From Norana najaformis (Eukaryota > Annelida > Clitellata > Crassiclitellata > Hormogastridae): DNA of 64,000 bases. Of this stretch, positions 45,066 to 58,800 are shown piece after piece. Positions within the stretch are counted from its first letter, which is position 1. Each line of letters opens with the position of its first letter. Below the pieces are notes generated by a model. It worked only from the letters and a program-made list of their open reading frames with translations. It was not told the origin of the DNA and made no database searches. The translations under genes were made by a program, and so were the position numbers. The stretch spans positions 38,075,924 through 38,139,923 of the forward strand of contig OZ029914.1 in assembly GCA_964023275.1 (NCBI GenBank). The letters run 5' to 3'.

Positions 45066-46546
45066 ATGAAAGGTAGTCATTTTTAATTGTCACGGTAAAC
45101 TTACAACTTCTTTAACAGCCAACAGCGGTCGAGAGAACCAGCTTTTCCACTCGATAAAGAGGGTGGGCACAAAAGGAAAAAGAAAATGGGCAAAGAGTGA
45201 GTCAAGTTCAAATTCCAGTGAAAATCTTTGAGTTAGGCAGGTGGACAGGATGACGAATGAAACGAAGAATATAGTTCTGGCTACGAGAGATATAAGATAA
45301 GAAAAATCGCAAGTAAGTAAGCATTTGGTCAACCGCTTTATATTTCTATTGACTGGACGAAGAATCGTGGGGTATACTGAAAGTGGATATGTGGAACACC
45401 GAGAAGGGTTCCCGAGACTACTTATAAATGTATGATTACGGCTACAAACTGCGTAAACAGTCCTAACATACACTGTCAATGTAAAAGTCAAGATTGTTAA
45501 AGAATGCGTTCAACAGAGAAATACCTTTTAGAAGATTGAGCTAACTCTGCGATCATTTCAACGGCTTTCGACAAACTAACATTCTTGTCTTCAGCATTAA
45601 CATAAACATGTAGGTTACTAAAACGTAAGCCAACTTATTGTACCTCAGCTACTAGCACATAAAGCACTAAATTGCCATAACGCCGCTATTTGCTTATTCA
45701 GGCTCTCGTTGCATAAAAAAGCTTTCTTTACATTGAGTAGGCTTTCAAAGGGCTTAGCTGACAAGAGCGCTATGCCGAATACCACTCACCTTTAGGGTCT
45801 CATGCTACAATATTGTAAGCAATCATTTTCGCATCGCCAAACAAGAAATGTAATATAAACCAGCATAGTTCGACACACTCATCGAATAACGATCACAAAG
45901 GAAAACATGGATTGTACCTCAACTTTAGTGGAGATACACATGGTGCGTCAAATTTCTACAAAGTTTCAAGAAGTAATGTGCAATAATAAATGTAGACACA
46001 GCTAAACTTTCAAACCTGCCGGTACATTAATTTTCAGCAGCGCTCAGGTCCCAATCACCTTTTAGTGGTCAAAACAAAAATGACCTTTAATTACGGACCT
46101 ACCTTACATGAACACTTTTCAGTCTAGGTTAATAAACAAACAAGTCAATAGAGCTACTCACATTTATGAAAAAGAAAATGTATGCAAAAGCAGATTTGGC
46201 TCATTTGCAGTTTGAAGCAAAGAATATTCTGAAGAATTTAATTGAAATATCCTAAATTTAGTCACATTTAACGCATGGCAATCATAATGGCATTGCATCA
46301 CTGGTTTAATTTGAACGTTTCAAAGATCTTTTGCACGTAAAAATACTTAAAGATTTTTGTCCTGATGCGCATGATTTCATTTTAAAACTAAATTTACAAC
46401 TTACTCTTTCTTATTGTAGCCATCAGAGATCTTTTCTCTTCCACCTGTTGAATTTGCTTAAAGTCTTGACAGCGGTTAGGTATAGCTACTTCTTGACAGT
46501 GCTTGCTTATTGAGGGTGTCAGAGACGATAGAAGAATATAAAACAA
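45066..46546. other. Spacer with the far end of the gene C flank
   Basis: A 133-codon open frame at 45090-45491 (minus) has a hydrophobic middle but no splice-defined exon, and was not accepted. The part 46190-46385 matches 22490-22730 below gene B. No other feature. Confidence 0.35.
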
Positions 46547-46845
46547 GTGAAGAGGTGCTTCAACAGGTGGAGAAGAAAAGATCTCTGATGACTACAATAA
46601 GAACGAGACAGATGAAATGGATTCGACACATACTGGGAGATGATTCCTTCTGAGAAATATCATAGAGGAAAGAATGGAAGGAAAGAAACGAAGAGGAAGA
46701 CCTAGACAAATGCTACTAGACTAGATGATGGTTCGGATATGGTAAACAGAAGGAGGAGGCCCAACAACGTCAGGTATGGCGCCATTGAACGTTTGAACCT
46801 GCCAAGTAGCAGAGGACTCGAAGAAGAAGAAGAAGATGATGATGA
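46547..46845 (+). mobile_element. LINE 3' fragment with GAA/GAT tail
   Basis: The plus strand reads RTRQMKWIRHILGDDSF, a frame break, then LRNIIEERMEGKKRRGRPR and QMLLD, the usual C-terminal end of endonuclease-reverse transcriptase ORFs of the group often mis-annotated as craniofacial development protein 2. It ends in gaagaagaagaagatgatga. Absent from the matching flank of gene B. Confidence 0.75.
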
Positions 46846-47525
46846 TAGAAGGCGGTAAACGTGGCTCAGATGTTGATATGGATTTGCATCGTCTTCGAAA
46901 CGTAGGTCTAGATACTAGATACAGCAGGCTTCCAAGTGTTATCGTTCATGTTCACCGTGTCTTGCATAATTTCCTTATCTACAATAAGTACTTAATCAAG
47001 CCCGTCTTGAATCTTGCATCAAAATCTTAGCTGAAAGTCTTCTTTGGAATTGTTTGTATTTCCAAAATATTTTAAAATATACTTGTAATTATAATTGTAG
47101 TTATATATGTGTATAGAGTCTCTTCAAGAGAAAATGGCCTAACGAGTGGCGTTCTATATACCGTAATCTAAATGGCTTAAAGTTCACCAACAAAAAACGT
47201 TGATATAATTAATAAAACTATGCTCAGATATCTAGAAAAGTCACTAATGGCTGGTTTCTGCACGCACGTATACCCCAAGGAACGGATTTCTATTCATAGC
47301 TGATAGTTGACATCATGTGAAATGTAATATTATTTTGCTGGGCGATATGTTGACACCGGCGCCACAGAAATTGCTAAATAATAATAATAATAATAATAGT
47401 GTAAATGCATTTTATCAACCCCAAAGGAGCGTCTGCGTGAGGTGCATTCACAAGATTAAGGCAATATGTTCTAAACCTCTTAAAGGTGTATAAAGAATCA
47501 TCGGAACAGCCACTAGAAACTCTAC

Positions 47526-47636
47526 CTTTTGCTGAAGATGTTCTTCTGCATAGCCGGATTATACTAAATGTAGTCAGTATGATATAGCGAAGAACGCAGA
47601 TTGCCAAAGATTCTGTGACCACACTGAAGACGACAT
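47526..47636 (-). pseudogene. Orphan receptor transmembrane exon
   Basis: Acceptor ttatgtag and donor AAAG|gtagag bound a 111-base open exon in phase 1-1. It encodes DVVFSVVTESLAICVLRYII, then LTTFSIIRLCRR. It aligns with DIAVIVLSALLAACIVGYIV and LATYYFVHRF of gene C in D, C, Y-I, L and basic-end positions. No stalk, Ig or tail exon was found beside it. Unlike the others its membrane part contains Glu and Arg. It is a leftover of a further receptor copy or a spare TM exon. Confidence 0.6.
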
Positions 47637-49585
47637 CTACATAACTGACGGACTTTATATCAATAACGGTATTGGCTAACATAATTAAGGATATGAAAAC
47701 TTATGCCTATAATATTTGGCGTTGTAAATCAAAGATTAATATATGTAAAGTCTGATATTCAGTTTTAATGAATATCATTGAAAAGTGGCCGTATTGACAT
47801 TTCCGGATCTCGCGGCATGACCCAAATTATGCCGATACATATAGAGAGCTGTTGCATGTTTAACAAAGCTTTTTATGCGATTTTTCAAATTTACAACACA
47901 ATTGATTAGCTTTGCAGTTATAGAAGTGATCGAGGTCTTTGTGGTAGGGTAGCGTTTGTGGCAGAGCTTGAGAACTTTGTCGTAATAAAAAGGTTGGACT
48001 ACGCAACAGATGAATCTTCAGTATTATTTAGCTGTGGGCCGATATGAAACTGCAGGGTGTTTTCCTTTATTTCGTGGTAAGCACATCACAGCCATGATAT
48101 AATTCTTATATTGCTGCAGCGAGAGTGCTGTGCAGTCGTCTAAAAAATTATGGCGGCTATCCAGATGATCTTTTTATCGCGCAGACTTTAGGAGACAATG
48201 TGAGAGATTCCGCAAACTAGTGACCTAATTGAATCTACTAATTCCTGTCGTCTGAATTTCCAAATTCTTCTATTTCTTTGTGGCGTACTCTAGACAAGAA
48301 TTTATCTGCACCGTGACAGATGCTTTACAATAAAAAGACAATACCTGTTTTTATGAAACTGCTATACTTAGTAGTAGTCTATTTCTCTCTTCTTGCTTTA
48401 CGGCTCTATAATTTGGATAATTAGGGCCTAGAACGGTAGAAGCAGCGGGCCACAATCACTTCATTCGGAAATGTGGCAGGGCCAAATAGATTTTAACCTC
48501 TTACTTCTGACCCCAAGGTTTAATTTTCTGATGTTGATAAGTTTAGATGTTTAAGCTCATTCACTCCTGGCTTTATAAAAGCCCATCTGTGAATGTCAAA
48601 TCAGGAATAACTTTTTATTGTTACACTGGAAGCCATTTAATTTCATGAAACTTAATTTCCCTGCACAGTATGTATGAAGTGCCAACCAGTAGATAAAGGA
48701 GTGCTATACGTAAGTTAGTCTAGCCATCGAGTGGAACTTCAATCGCTAGCATAAATTTGCGTTTAAGTAGTTGAAGTTGCAATCATTCCGCCCAGAAACT
48801 ATCTACTGAATTTTTATTATATCCAGTGATGGATGCTAGTAAATTATAAAATAATTATTGTTAAAATAACCCTAAACGAAAGTGATCTTATTTGGCGCAC
48901 CTCACCGTTTCAACTAATTGAAGATCAAATCATATCAGATCGAAGCAGACCAGAGGGAATCAGTCGTCAAACAAAAATGTACTAGATTGTGTTAGATTGT
49001 CCTGACTGATAAAGACAAGACTGTTCATATATAATCTGTTTATGGAGGAAATATCTGGTAACTGGTTAAGTAAGCTCAGCGATTATGTAAGGGATACTCT
49101 GAAAAGAACTGTATATAGGTTGCCTAGCAGAAACCATCTTTAGCTGTACAAATTCAATCCGTTTTTGGAAAACAAGGCTAAGCCACTTAGGCCCATTACT
49201 TGTAGGTTTGGCATTGCAACTTTAGGTCCTCACTGTAAATTGGGATATTTTCTACCCCAGACTTTATAAAACTCAATCACATGTCTATGTCGCAAGCTAG
49301 ACCTCCATTGGGGCAAAAAGTACACCACCAAAGAGGGTATTAACAACTGTGCTAATTTTAAGATAAACCACGTTTCGCTGTGATAATAAAATCTAGTTTG
49401 ATGTCTTTGTCAATCAACAAAATGAAGAACTTTAAGTTAACACCTAGTCAGTTTTGGATCCACATCAATGACATTGCCTCGTATGCGCAAATAACAAGCG
49501 AACTAATCATCCATATTTTGCTCAAATTACACTTGTTGGAAAACTTGCAGTTCAGCCTTGTCGACGGTTAGGTGTAGGTAAGGAT
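47637..49585. other. 3' flank of gene C
   Basis: Homologous by eye to 22850-23920 below gene B (for example, ttacggctctataatttgg near 48400 against 23205). It includes a TTTATTATATCCAGTGATGG phrase shared at 23570 and 48815. No gene. Confidence 0.55.
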
Positions 49586-49812
49586 TTAAGCTCGAGGCTT
49601 AGTTAGACTAGCGTAGGTGGCTGGTTCCTGGTATGCGTGGTTCAGTTGGGCATAGCAATTTGAATCGTTTTCTTCTGCCTTTGTGGAAGATCCCAACTGA
49701 ATAACTTGAATTGGAATATTTTGATACACATCAGGGCGATGCACAGCCGATGTGTATTCGTTTGAAGATCTCGGCTCGCTGATAACATTGTTATCAGAGG
49801 AATGCCGATTAC
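49586..49812 (-). CDS. Gene C last exon: cytoplasmic tail with paired tyrosine motifs
   Basis: Acceptor actgcag before 49812, phase 1 entry, TAA at 49586-49588; about 75 residues and no ATG near its start. Tyrosines occur in NEYTSA, DVYQNIPIQVI (YxNI), NCYAQL and ATYASL. YAQL and YASL are nine residues apart, as in the other copies. The shared core IPIQVI and SSTKxEEN align with gene B. Confidence 0.85.
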
Positions 49813-52800
49813 CTGCAGTAAAAACGCAATAATAATCCCTTATTCACCGTATGGGTTAGTCTGCGAAAAAGGAAAATATTATTTTAAAGTATTATGCATT
49901 GCAAGTGGGTAAGTCGTTGAAACTAACTGCTCAGCAGTGCATCAGTTTGATATGAAGTTCCAATAGTAAACTGCAATTCATCGTCCTTTATAGCTAGTGA
50001 TAATAAGGTTAAATAATGTCCATAAATTGAGGTAAGTAAGATCACGCACGGACATTTTAGACACATTTTTAGACAAAAAGATTAATAAAATACCGTTTTG
50101 TGGTGAGGGTGGCTTTACTCTGAATCGGTGTACGAAATAATATGTTGCTAGAACGATGTATCCAACGATGCAGGCCGCCAAAAGCGCACTTAGCACGATT
50201 ACCGCGATATCTACATACAATGAAAATATTTTCAGGAAGTAAACTGCACAACACTGTTTCGAGGCTAAAATTGTTAATCAAAGTAAAAATAAAAATATTT
50301 AGGGAGTTTAGAATACAGTGGTATATTTCTAAAATATCTTAGTTGGAATTGTGATGCATGAGCGTAAGGCCAAAATGTAGTTAGTCTGTTGGAAATGTGT
50401 GCATGTTCAACAATCGCTTAAGCGTCATTCTGAAGTAATGTTGCATTTTGAAATTTATAAATTTGGTTAACTGATAAATGGAATAACACTTTAAACACGC
50501 AAAATTGTGTACGGTCTACGTGTACAATGATCTAACATTTTAAGAGTTCAAAATTATTCTCCTTTTACATATTTTAGGCACGTTTAAAATACAATTAACT
50601 CTTAAGAAGAAAAGAATGGAAAATTAAACTGTAATTCTTACATATGATTAAAGAGTCGAGCTTGCTACTATAATTGTAATTTCTTCAGTATAAGTTTGTG
50701 CCGGACAGCATCTTGTAAGTAACATATCTAATCTAGACTTCAAGTGCCATTATTCATATTGCCAGCATTTAAAGCCAAATGTGAGAAGTTGTCTTATAGG
50801 CTGACATATTTAATTAGCAGCCCAACAATATTTTCCGTTGATTACTATCAACGTTGGGTTAAGATCTAAAGACAACAAACGAATGCATTGCCGTTGAAAT
50901 GATGCTGCATCACATTAATAGAAAAGTCTTCATCTTTAGGTCACTTAAGTTTATAGTAAGTTTGTTTTAGGCTGTTGTGGAGATAAACTGTTTAATATAC
51001 GTAAGAATAGATAATTATATCAGATATGAGGAATAATAGCAGTTATTTTATTTTGAAGTACTTACTTGGCTTAGTGGCTGAGGTCGTGGTAGGTGAGGAA
51101 ACCGAATTCAAACAAAGAGACAGAACATATACTTAAATGTCTTAAATATTACATTCGAATTAGTCTAATGTTTCAGTAATACTCGTAACCTTTGAATAAA
51201 TGCTGTAATGCTGTCGACAGACAACTTCTGTGATACCATGGTAATGCAGTGAAATTACTCATTACGATTTGAAATTCGAATAATTACTACATTCGTCAGA
51301 TTACCTGGGTACAAAGACTGTCGCATTTTTAAGTTTTAAGATAGGACAGATGTTGCCTTGAAAATTTATTTCTTTGTGTTGCTTGAATTGATAGCTTACC
51401 TAGCAGAAAACTAATTTACTTTTAAGGATGAATTTTTGATTTCAAGGAAACAAGAAATATACTAATGTACTTAATCCTCCTCATAGTTCATTGCAGAAAG
51501 AAATTTATTTAGAGAAGCAGACGCTACACTGAAAACTAGTCTGTTTATTTATGTAGAATTTCTATTAAATGTAATAAAAGGCAGTTGTATTATAATTTTT
51601 ATGTTTCTTACTGGATACATTAATTGACTTTGAGGACCAGAAGATGTTGTTTCGGATGACGTTAGACGCATTGCAAGTGTACGTTCCGCTGTGTGTAACA
51701 TAAACCGTCGATCCATCTGTGGAAATGCCAGAAGAGTGATCTAGCCATCGGTAACTGGAAGGAGGGTTGGAGGAGACATTGCACTGAAGTGATCCACTGT
51801 AGGCAATGTAACCACCAATATCGCCGGTTATAGTCATATTGCTTTCCTCCGGCCTATCTGTGATAAATAGCAAGCGAGGGCAAAATTGCCAAGATAGACA
51901 AAATGTTATACATTTTTGAACCATAGTAAAGAATAGTGAAGTATGAAGTTATGTCATATTAAAAGAAAAACAGAAGATAGTTTATTAGAGCTAAAATCGA
52001 GAGGCAGGTCATTGGTATGAAGTGTCAGAAACTTCACTTTCATCTGTTTGGCATATGATGTCTGGTGAATAGTTCGGACTTTTTTCGTCTGATATTTCTA
52101 TCCGCAATATATAGAGGCTGAAAATATTTTATAATTTAGTTGGCTGGGTGAATGCTTACACAATACGGTGTATGGTGTTGAATTTTCATGGTACTTGAAT
52201 GTCGGAGCATTGACCGCGTAATCGTTTCTGTTGAGTGGAGCAGAAAAGTATACAGTGAATCCATACGATGGAACAACCTCTGGTTCAGCTGTGACGTTAA
52301 GAGAAGAGACAACGATATCTGGTTGGCTGACGACGGAAGAAACGACAGTTTTTCCAGCCGAATTCCACTGAATTAACATCGGTGTAGTGGGTGCCGGTAC
52401 GACAGAGCTGGCGAAGTTTACAACATATTGAAACAAAAGCACGTCTCCTTTGACCACCTCCGGCTGTTGGTATGCAGGGGACACCACTTCTACAAAAGAT
52501 TGCATGCTGAAAATTTAGTGAAAATTCGTGTAAAAAATGTAGTTTCATCAGTTTTTACACGAAGTTAGATCAACAATTTAGAACACTCAGCTATCTTATG
52601 TCGTATTTTTGAACTCGAAGTAACAGTTTCGTGCAGTTTCGTATAAAAAATTGAAACCTATGAGTCGCAATAAAAATGACAATGCATTTTCGCTAACACA
52701 GTTATTTGATCAATTCTTGACTTATTCGCCACAAGAATGCGATCACTTACCCTATTAATAACCGCAACATCGTTCAACCACTGACTGCTTTTAAGACAGC

Positions 52801-55800
52801 TTTACCCTATATGTAATATGAAAATGCTATATCAGCGGTGTCTAATACACAATTTGTCAACCGATAGCGCAACAAAATCATATTGTTGCCAAATGATATC
52901 CAAAATGTCAGTCCGCTTAAAAGAATGCCAGCATATGGTTGATAGGCCAACTGAAAAGGGTAAGTCTTAAATTTCGGCTGAAATGACATAAGAGTCTGAG
53001 CAGAACGAACTGACGAAGGAAGAGAGTTCCATATTTTAGGTCTAACAATTGAAAAGTCCAAGCACAATGGTTCTAGTTTTTGGCATAAGCAAAGAAAGAT
53101 AAAAAATATAACCTGCTTGAATAATGATAGGTCTGGAGAATGAGGGCTGATTTTATTTTAAGTATTATGGCTCGTCAGAGTTCGATGTGCTATAAACTAT
53201 TAACCTTTTATAAACAAATCCATTGCTGAACAGGAAGTCAATACAAAGATCTAAGAAAAGGGGATACGTGATCATATTTAGACGTAACAGTCATGGGTCT
53301 TGCCAAAGGGTTCAAAAGTTGTTGGAGTTTCTGCATGTTCGACTTTGTGATACCAGTAAGAAGCGAGTTACAGCAATCAAGACGACTGGAGACCAATGCT
53401 TTAGCCAAAGATATCCTTAAAACACGGGGACATGAAGCCTAATTCTGCATACGACACAAATTTACATGTATGATGATTTACAAATAGCATTTACATAATC
53501 AGTGGGAGACATAATAGAATCAGAAACAGCACCTAGTGTATGCGCAGAACAAGCTAACTTAACCAGTTTTAAAGATTTAAGCCATTCAAACTTCTTAAGT
53601 TGCTGCTGAGTGCCCAGTACCAAAAATTAAATTTTGTTCCCCATCATGCCTCAATGAGCTATGCAATTCATTGTCATCTCTCGCTTTGCAGTGCACGGTG
53701 ATCTGATTATTGCTCAGTCCCGTATTTCTACGTTGCAACAAGGTAGCAACGCTGTTGATAGGATCCTCACTCTGGAATGCCATGCAATCTGCAACGTGAG
53801 CTTGTTCTCCTTTCTCTGCCTGTATTTCACCAGCTTTTGAAGACTATTCAATTGATCGTGCTCATGTGTTGTCATGTCTGAAGCACCTGAGGAGATTTCG
53901 CGAAGAGGCGCTATATAAATGTGAATTCACTGTTTGTTTCTACCGCTATCGTTATTTACTAAAAATCACTAAAATTGCTTGCATTACCTACGTTTTCGTC
54001 TTGATTGTATGCTTGCGTTTTAGAGCTGCTTCTCTCCACTTAGTTCTTTTGGATGAAAGAATGCGGGGTTTATGACCCTGATAAAAGTGTATACTTGCCA
54101 ATAACTGAGACAATTGAACTAAATGATGCAAGGCTGACATCAATGCAGGTGTAGACGCCGGCTTGGGCCAGACTTGCACTTGTTATCACTAAGCTGCAGA
54201 CTCCTTGTCCTCCTTTCACAACAGAGTACTGGGATGTATATCCAGGGTTGACGGCACAGAAAGATGCAATGACTGTGGTATTTTCATCCGTTCCATCTCT
54301 GCTCAGAGTCCAACTTGGAAGGTAACCGGTTGCATTACTTGTGCAATTCAGCTGTACTCGGGTGCCAACGTATGCGGCGATGTTAATTGGTTTGTTTGTT
54401 ATGGTGCTGTAGGAAACTACAAATGACATAGCAACTGTTTACAAGAGTAAAAAAGACAAGCTTGGCGCAAAAGTATGTATAGAGCTTGTTTAAATACAGG
54501 CTAAAATATAACGATAAGAAAAATAAAATGTTAATTCCTTCATTATCATAAGTCTCATATAGATAAAGCAAGACGACCTGATGCACTGAAACAGAACTTT
54601 GACTTTAGACTGCTATTCCAAATTCCTCATCAGGAGAGCTTTACTGAGTATTCGTATCCGATTGTTTTCGAATCCGAATAGGGCTTTCATTAATTTATTC
54701 GTATTCAGCTGAATAGTGTCTTGCAACAGAATATAAATAGTAAATGCGCGATGTATATGATTACACTACCCTTCAGTCAGACGTTAGTGCTTTAGGCACA
54801 GGCTGTACTGAGTTATGTAACCAAATACGTAAAATTTAGATGCGGACCGTCTGCATTTTTGACATAATTATATCCTCTCCCATTGTTCACATTTGGGTGA
54901 CCTTTCTTCGCCTTTTTGCGCGATTGCCAATGACCATACACATGCCTGAGGCTGATTTATTGCCAATTGCGTCTATTAGGCAATAAAAAGCTGCATGCTT
55001 GATTCCTTTAGCATCTTGAAAATACCTCTTTTATATAAATCGAGGATTCGTAAAGAAAACGTCATGAATTTTGGTGTCAGATGTCGCTTTAAATAATCCA
55101 AATTCTATTTGTCTCATCGTTTGCCATTGATGAAATCGCCATGAGCTTTTCATGCATGCATTGCAAACAACGTCGTCGGAATTCTCATGAAATGTAAAAA
55201 GTTAGACCTACCTTAACACAACGGTTTGCTCTGTATTAACATTACGGCAGATAACTATTGGTGTATTCGTTCATCCACTCTATCTTAATACAAATTTTGC
55301 TTGTCATTTAAATAATCTTGCGCTTGCGAAAATTGTGCTCTATAAGTAGACAGTTATGCGCGCTCTCCTTAAAAGTCGCCGCTTTGAGGGTATATTGCTT
55401 GCGGCCCGCGCAAGGTGGCAATACATATTTTAGGAGTTTATTACATTGTTATTGGTTGTGTTGCTAAGCCGTCTGCTTGCTACATGCACCGTACCTTCCG
55501 GCCTAGTTGTAAATTCAATGCTGTAATCTGAACTTGTTAGACCTGTTGAAGCTTTGGCTGATACAATCCGTCGTGCGATTTTAAAAGGCTGTCCCGGAAA
55601 CTGAGGCTGTGACTTAACAGCCAGGCTGACATTCTAGAACTGTCTTGCTAATAATTAACGCAATAATAAAGAAAGAAAATATTGACACCACTTCTTGTGC
55701 ATCCTATTCGTAAGCATTGCTGAATATAAACATATAAAAATATCCATTTTTACAGGAAACAGCTGAACACCGAATTTAATATATAGCAGAATTCTGAATT

Positions 55801-58800
55801 TAAGCAAAAATTTTTGAAGTAATTTAAAGGTTTACCTAATGGACTGACTTTGTATTGCACTTTGAATCCAGTTCCAGCGAGCGCAGAGTTGGCAAAGAAG
55901 TATAAGCGGACACGGCTGCACGTTGTATACGAAACCAATGGTGGTAAGGAGTCTCCGCGATAGACTAGAGAGCCAGAACTGGAGTCAGTAACGCAGTCAA
56001 TCTGAAACCATGAGCGCACGACACAAGCTAGAAACCCTAAAAGAAACCTACACAATATATTCTTATAAATGATGAATGGCGTTTTTGTCGTATGTAATTT
56101 GTTGAGTTGGGTATCTATTTTAACATAATCTTAAGACATTTATAGCGCCTTATAAAAATGCCCGAGGCCTCAGTCGATGGTCGCTTCAAGTCAAGATCGC
56201 AACTAAAATCATAATCCTTTCGAGGAACCCGGTCGAATTCCGATAGGCCAGAAAAACCAGAAATCAGGCTGCGGCGTGTAAACAAGTTGAAAGAGACGTG
56301 TCTTTAGTTTAGACCTGAATGATATAAAAACAACTGACAGAAAGGAGTGAACGGCTTGATATGTGTTTTGGATCACAGCTTTGCACGCCGGCATAACGTC
56401 GTTCAATCGTTCAACGGTAGTCCTAGTGTTTGAGACAACCACCTAAACCGGATAATGATTGAATTGAATCACTTCTGCACCAAAACCAGCAAACAGGTTT
56501 GCAAATATGGATGCAGGCTTCCGCTTAGGATGAACGCTCATCCAAATACTTTAACTCGGCGGGTGAGCAATCTGAAACATGAGTCTTAAGTTAAGACCTC
56601 GACGACAATAAAGAACTGACAGAACGCAAAAACTGGAAAGTGAATTCCCAAGCTTTGGACCAGCCAACATTGTGCTGGTGCAAAAACTTGAGTCTGACAG
56701 TCAAGATCTTGTCTGAGATGAAACGCAATAACCTTCGGCTAGAGAAGAGTGTGATAAAGAGTTTGGAAACATGTAGCAGTTGTCGAAGAGTAAGACCTCG
56801 TTCATTGGCTGCCATATCAACTTCGGAAAAGAGCTTTCAGAAACAAGAGAAGAGAAGAACATGGATAGGGCTTCAGAGACAAGCGTACAAACAATTCGAC
56901 TCTGGTGATCGGATTTGAGGAATTTGAAGGTAAATGGAAAAAACACCTGCACCTTTCTGGCAGCAACAATACTGATACTTGGAAGGGCTTGTAACTCTTG
57001 GACTGCGCTTTGCGGGTGGCCATCGCTACAAGTTGCCATTACTGAGACTAGAATTCATCGAACGCATATCAAGCGTCTAACTCCTTTGAAGCATATTCCT
57101 TCGGGATTAAATGAACACATACATATGTTACTACATTAATAATAAATAAATAGACGAATAAATGAACAACTAAATAAACAACTATTTACATCAAACGCCA
57201 AGATATACATAATTATGTTAATACATAAATAATAGATAGATGAATAAAGAACTAAATAACAACTATTTACATCAAGCGTAAAGACAAACCCGGACAAAAT
57301 CTCCGTAGGAGCCGTCGATGAAAGGTTCGAGGTCAAATGCCTGAAAATCCAAGGCCACAAAGCTGACAGGGTAGATGTAGTAGTAGCAGCTCGTCCAGCT
57401 GTACTTTTTAGGATAATTTGGAGACGTGATCACTCCGGATAAACCAGCGTAAACTGACTTACCACATCCTAACATAATGATACATAATTATTTGGTAGTG
57501 TACATTTATGATGTTTTTTCTCACATGCAGCAGTATTTTATTTATTTTATTTTACTTCAAGCATTTGCTGCATAACGCAGTCAGTAAATCTTAGTTTGAT
57601 GTGACAATGAATTGATAGGGACTAAGAGGGAGTCATGGAAAGGCAACATTAACATAGTGGGTCTTGAAAAATTATTTAAACAATGATAGTGAGTTGGGAA
57701 GTCTGAAATGTGTGATATAAAGTTCAGTCTGAAGTATTGGGTATTTTAGTAAAATCCCAAAGTGCCTGAAAAATCAAATTCAGAACATTCAGAACTATTA
57801 TTTTGATAAATGCGTTGACCATTTTGTCAACATCTTTGTTTAGTTGATTTTTCTACACTAACGTGGAAGTGTTTGCAATAAAATCTGGACATATACTGTT
57901 GCAGACAGCCGAATCGCGTACAACAATTGTTGCGCAGAAGTCTACTCATTGCCCATGTGGCTCACTTCAACATTAGATACCTAAGCCAACCCTTTCAGAC
58001 CAATTTCCTGCACTACTTTAGATTAGCTATATGTTAAATTCACATTGTAATATGAAAGAAATGGAATGATACTTAAGATCTGGAGGAATAACTGCAGACA
58101 ACGAATGTGTGTTATATCATCGCAACAGTGCATGGTTAATTAGTTACCGATTGGAGCAACGGAATACTGAAGATTAAATCCGCTGAAGACATTTGACGCA
58201 TCTGTATGGAACCATATCAACACTTTGTTGCAATTTTTGATGTAAGCTGGCTTTGGAAGAGTTGAACCGCAGTATCTTGGTAATACGTAGCTGGTATTAT
58301 CGCACCTGATCTACACAAAACAATAATTGAAGCATATAATCTTCAAGTAGCATATATGACTAAGGTATAACTATAATCAAATGATGTCATAGATTAGCGC
58401 TCTTTATCATATAAATATATCATAATTGCATTCAACGGACTTTTACATTCGACCTGAGGCGTTTGATTTGTGATAAAGAGATCCTTTACTCATGAAAGTA
58501 ATTATATTTTAATATAATATATCTAAATACATCTCACCGATAGTGAAATGTTATTCAACTTCTCACCTGAACCCAGTCACGTTGGCAACTCGATTCCAAA
58601 CTAAATGCTTGGAAAGTCAGCGTGAATGAACTTGGCTGTGTTGCCCAAATTGAATAAGTACAATTTTCATCGTTGTTGTAATTATTAGGGTAGTTTGGCG
58701 ACGAAATAAATCCAGATGATGCGGTAAATACGGTATTACCACAGCCTGCAAAAAGTAACTATAGTTTGAACTGCAAATTCTTTTGGACAACCAATTCAAA

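Noticed and set aside
45090-45491. 133-codon minus-strand frame with a hydrophobic segment, possibly another TM exon
   Set aside because: No phase 1-1 acceptor/donor pair frames the hydrophobic part, and it does not align with the receptor TM exons.
56701-57039. 112-codon minus-strand frame similar to 10012-10335
   Set aside because: The similarity is nucleotide-level intron homology between C and A; frames are interrupted differently and no splice or domain evidence exists.
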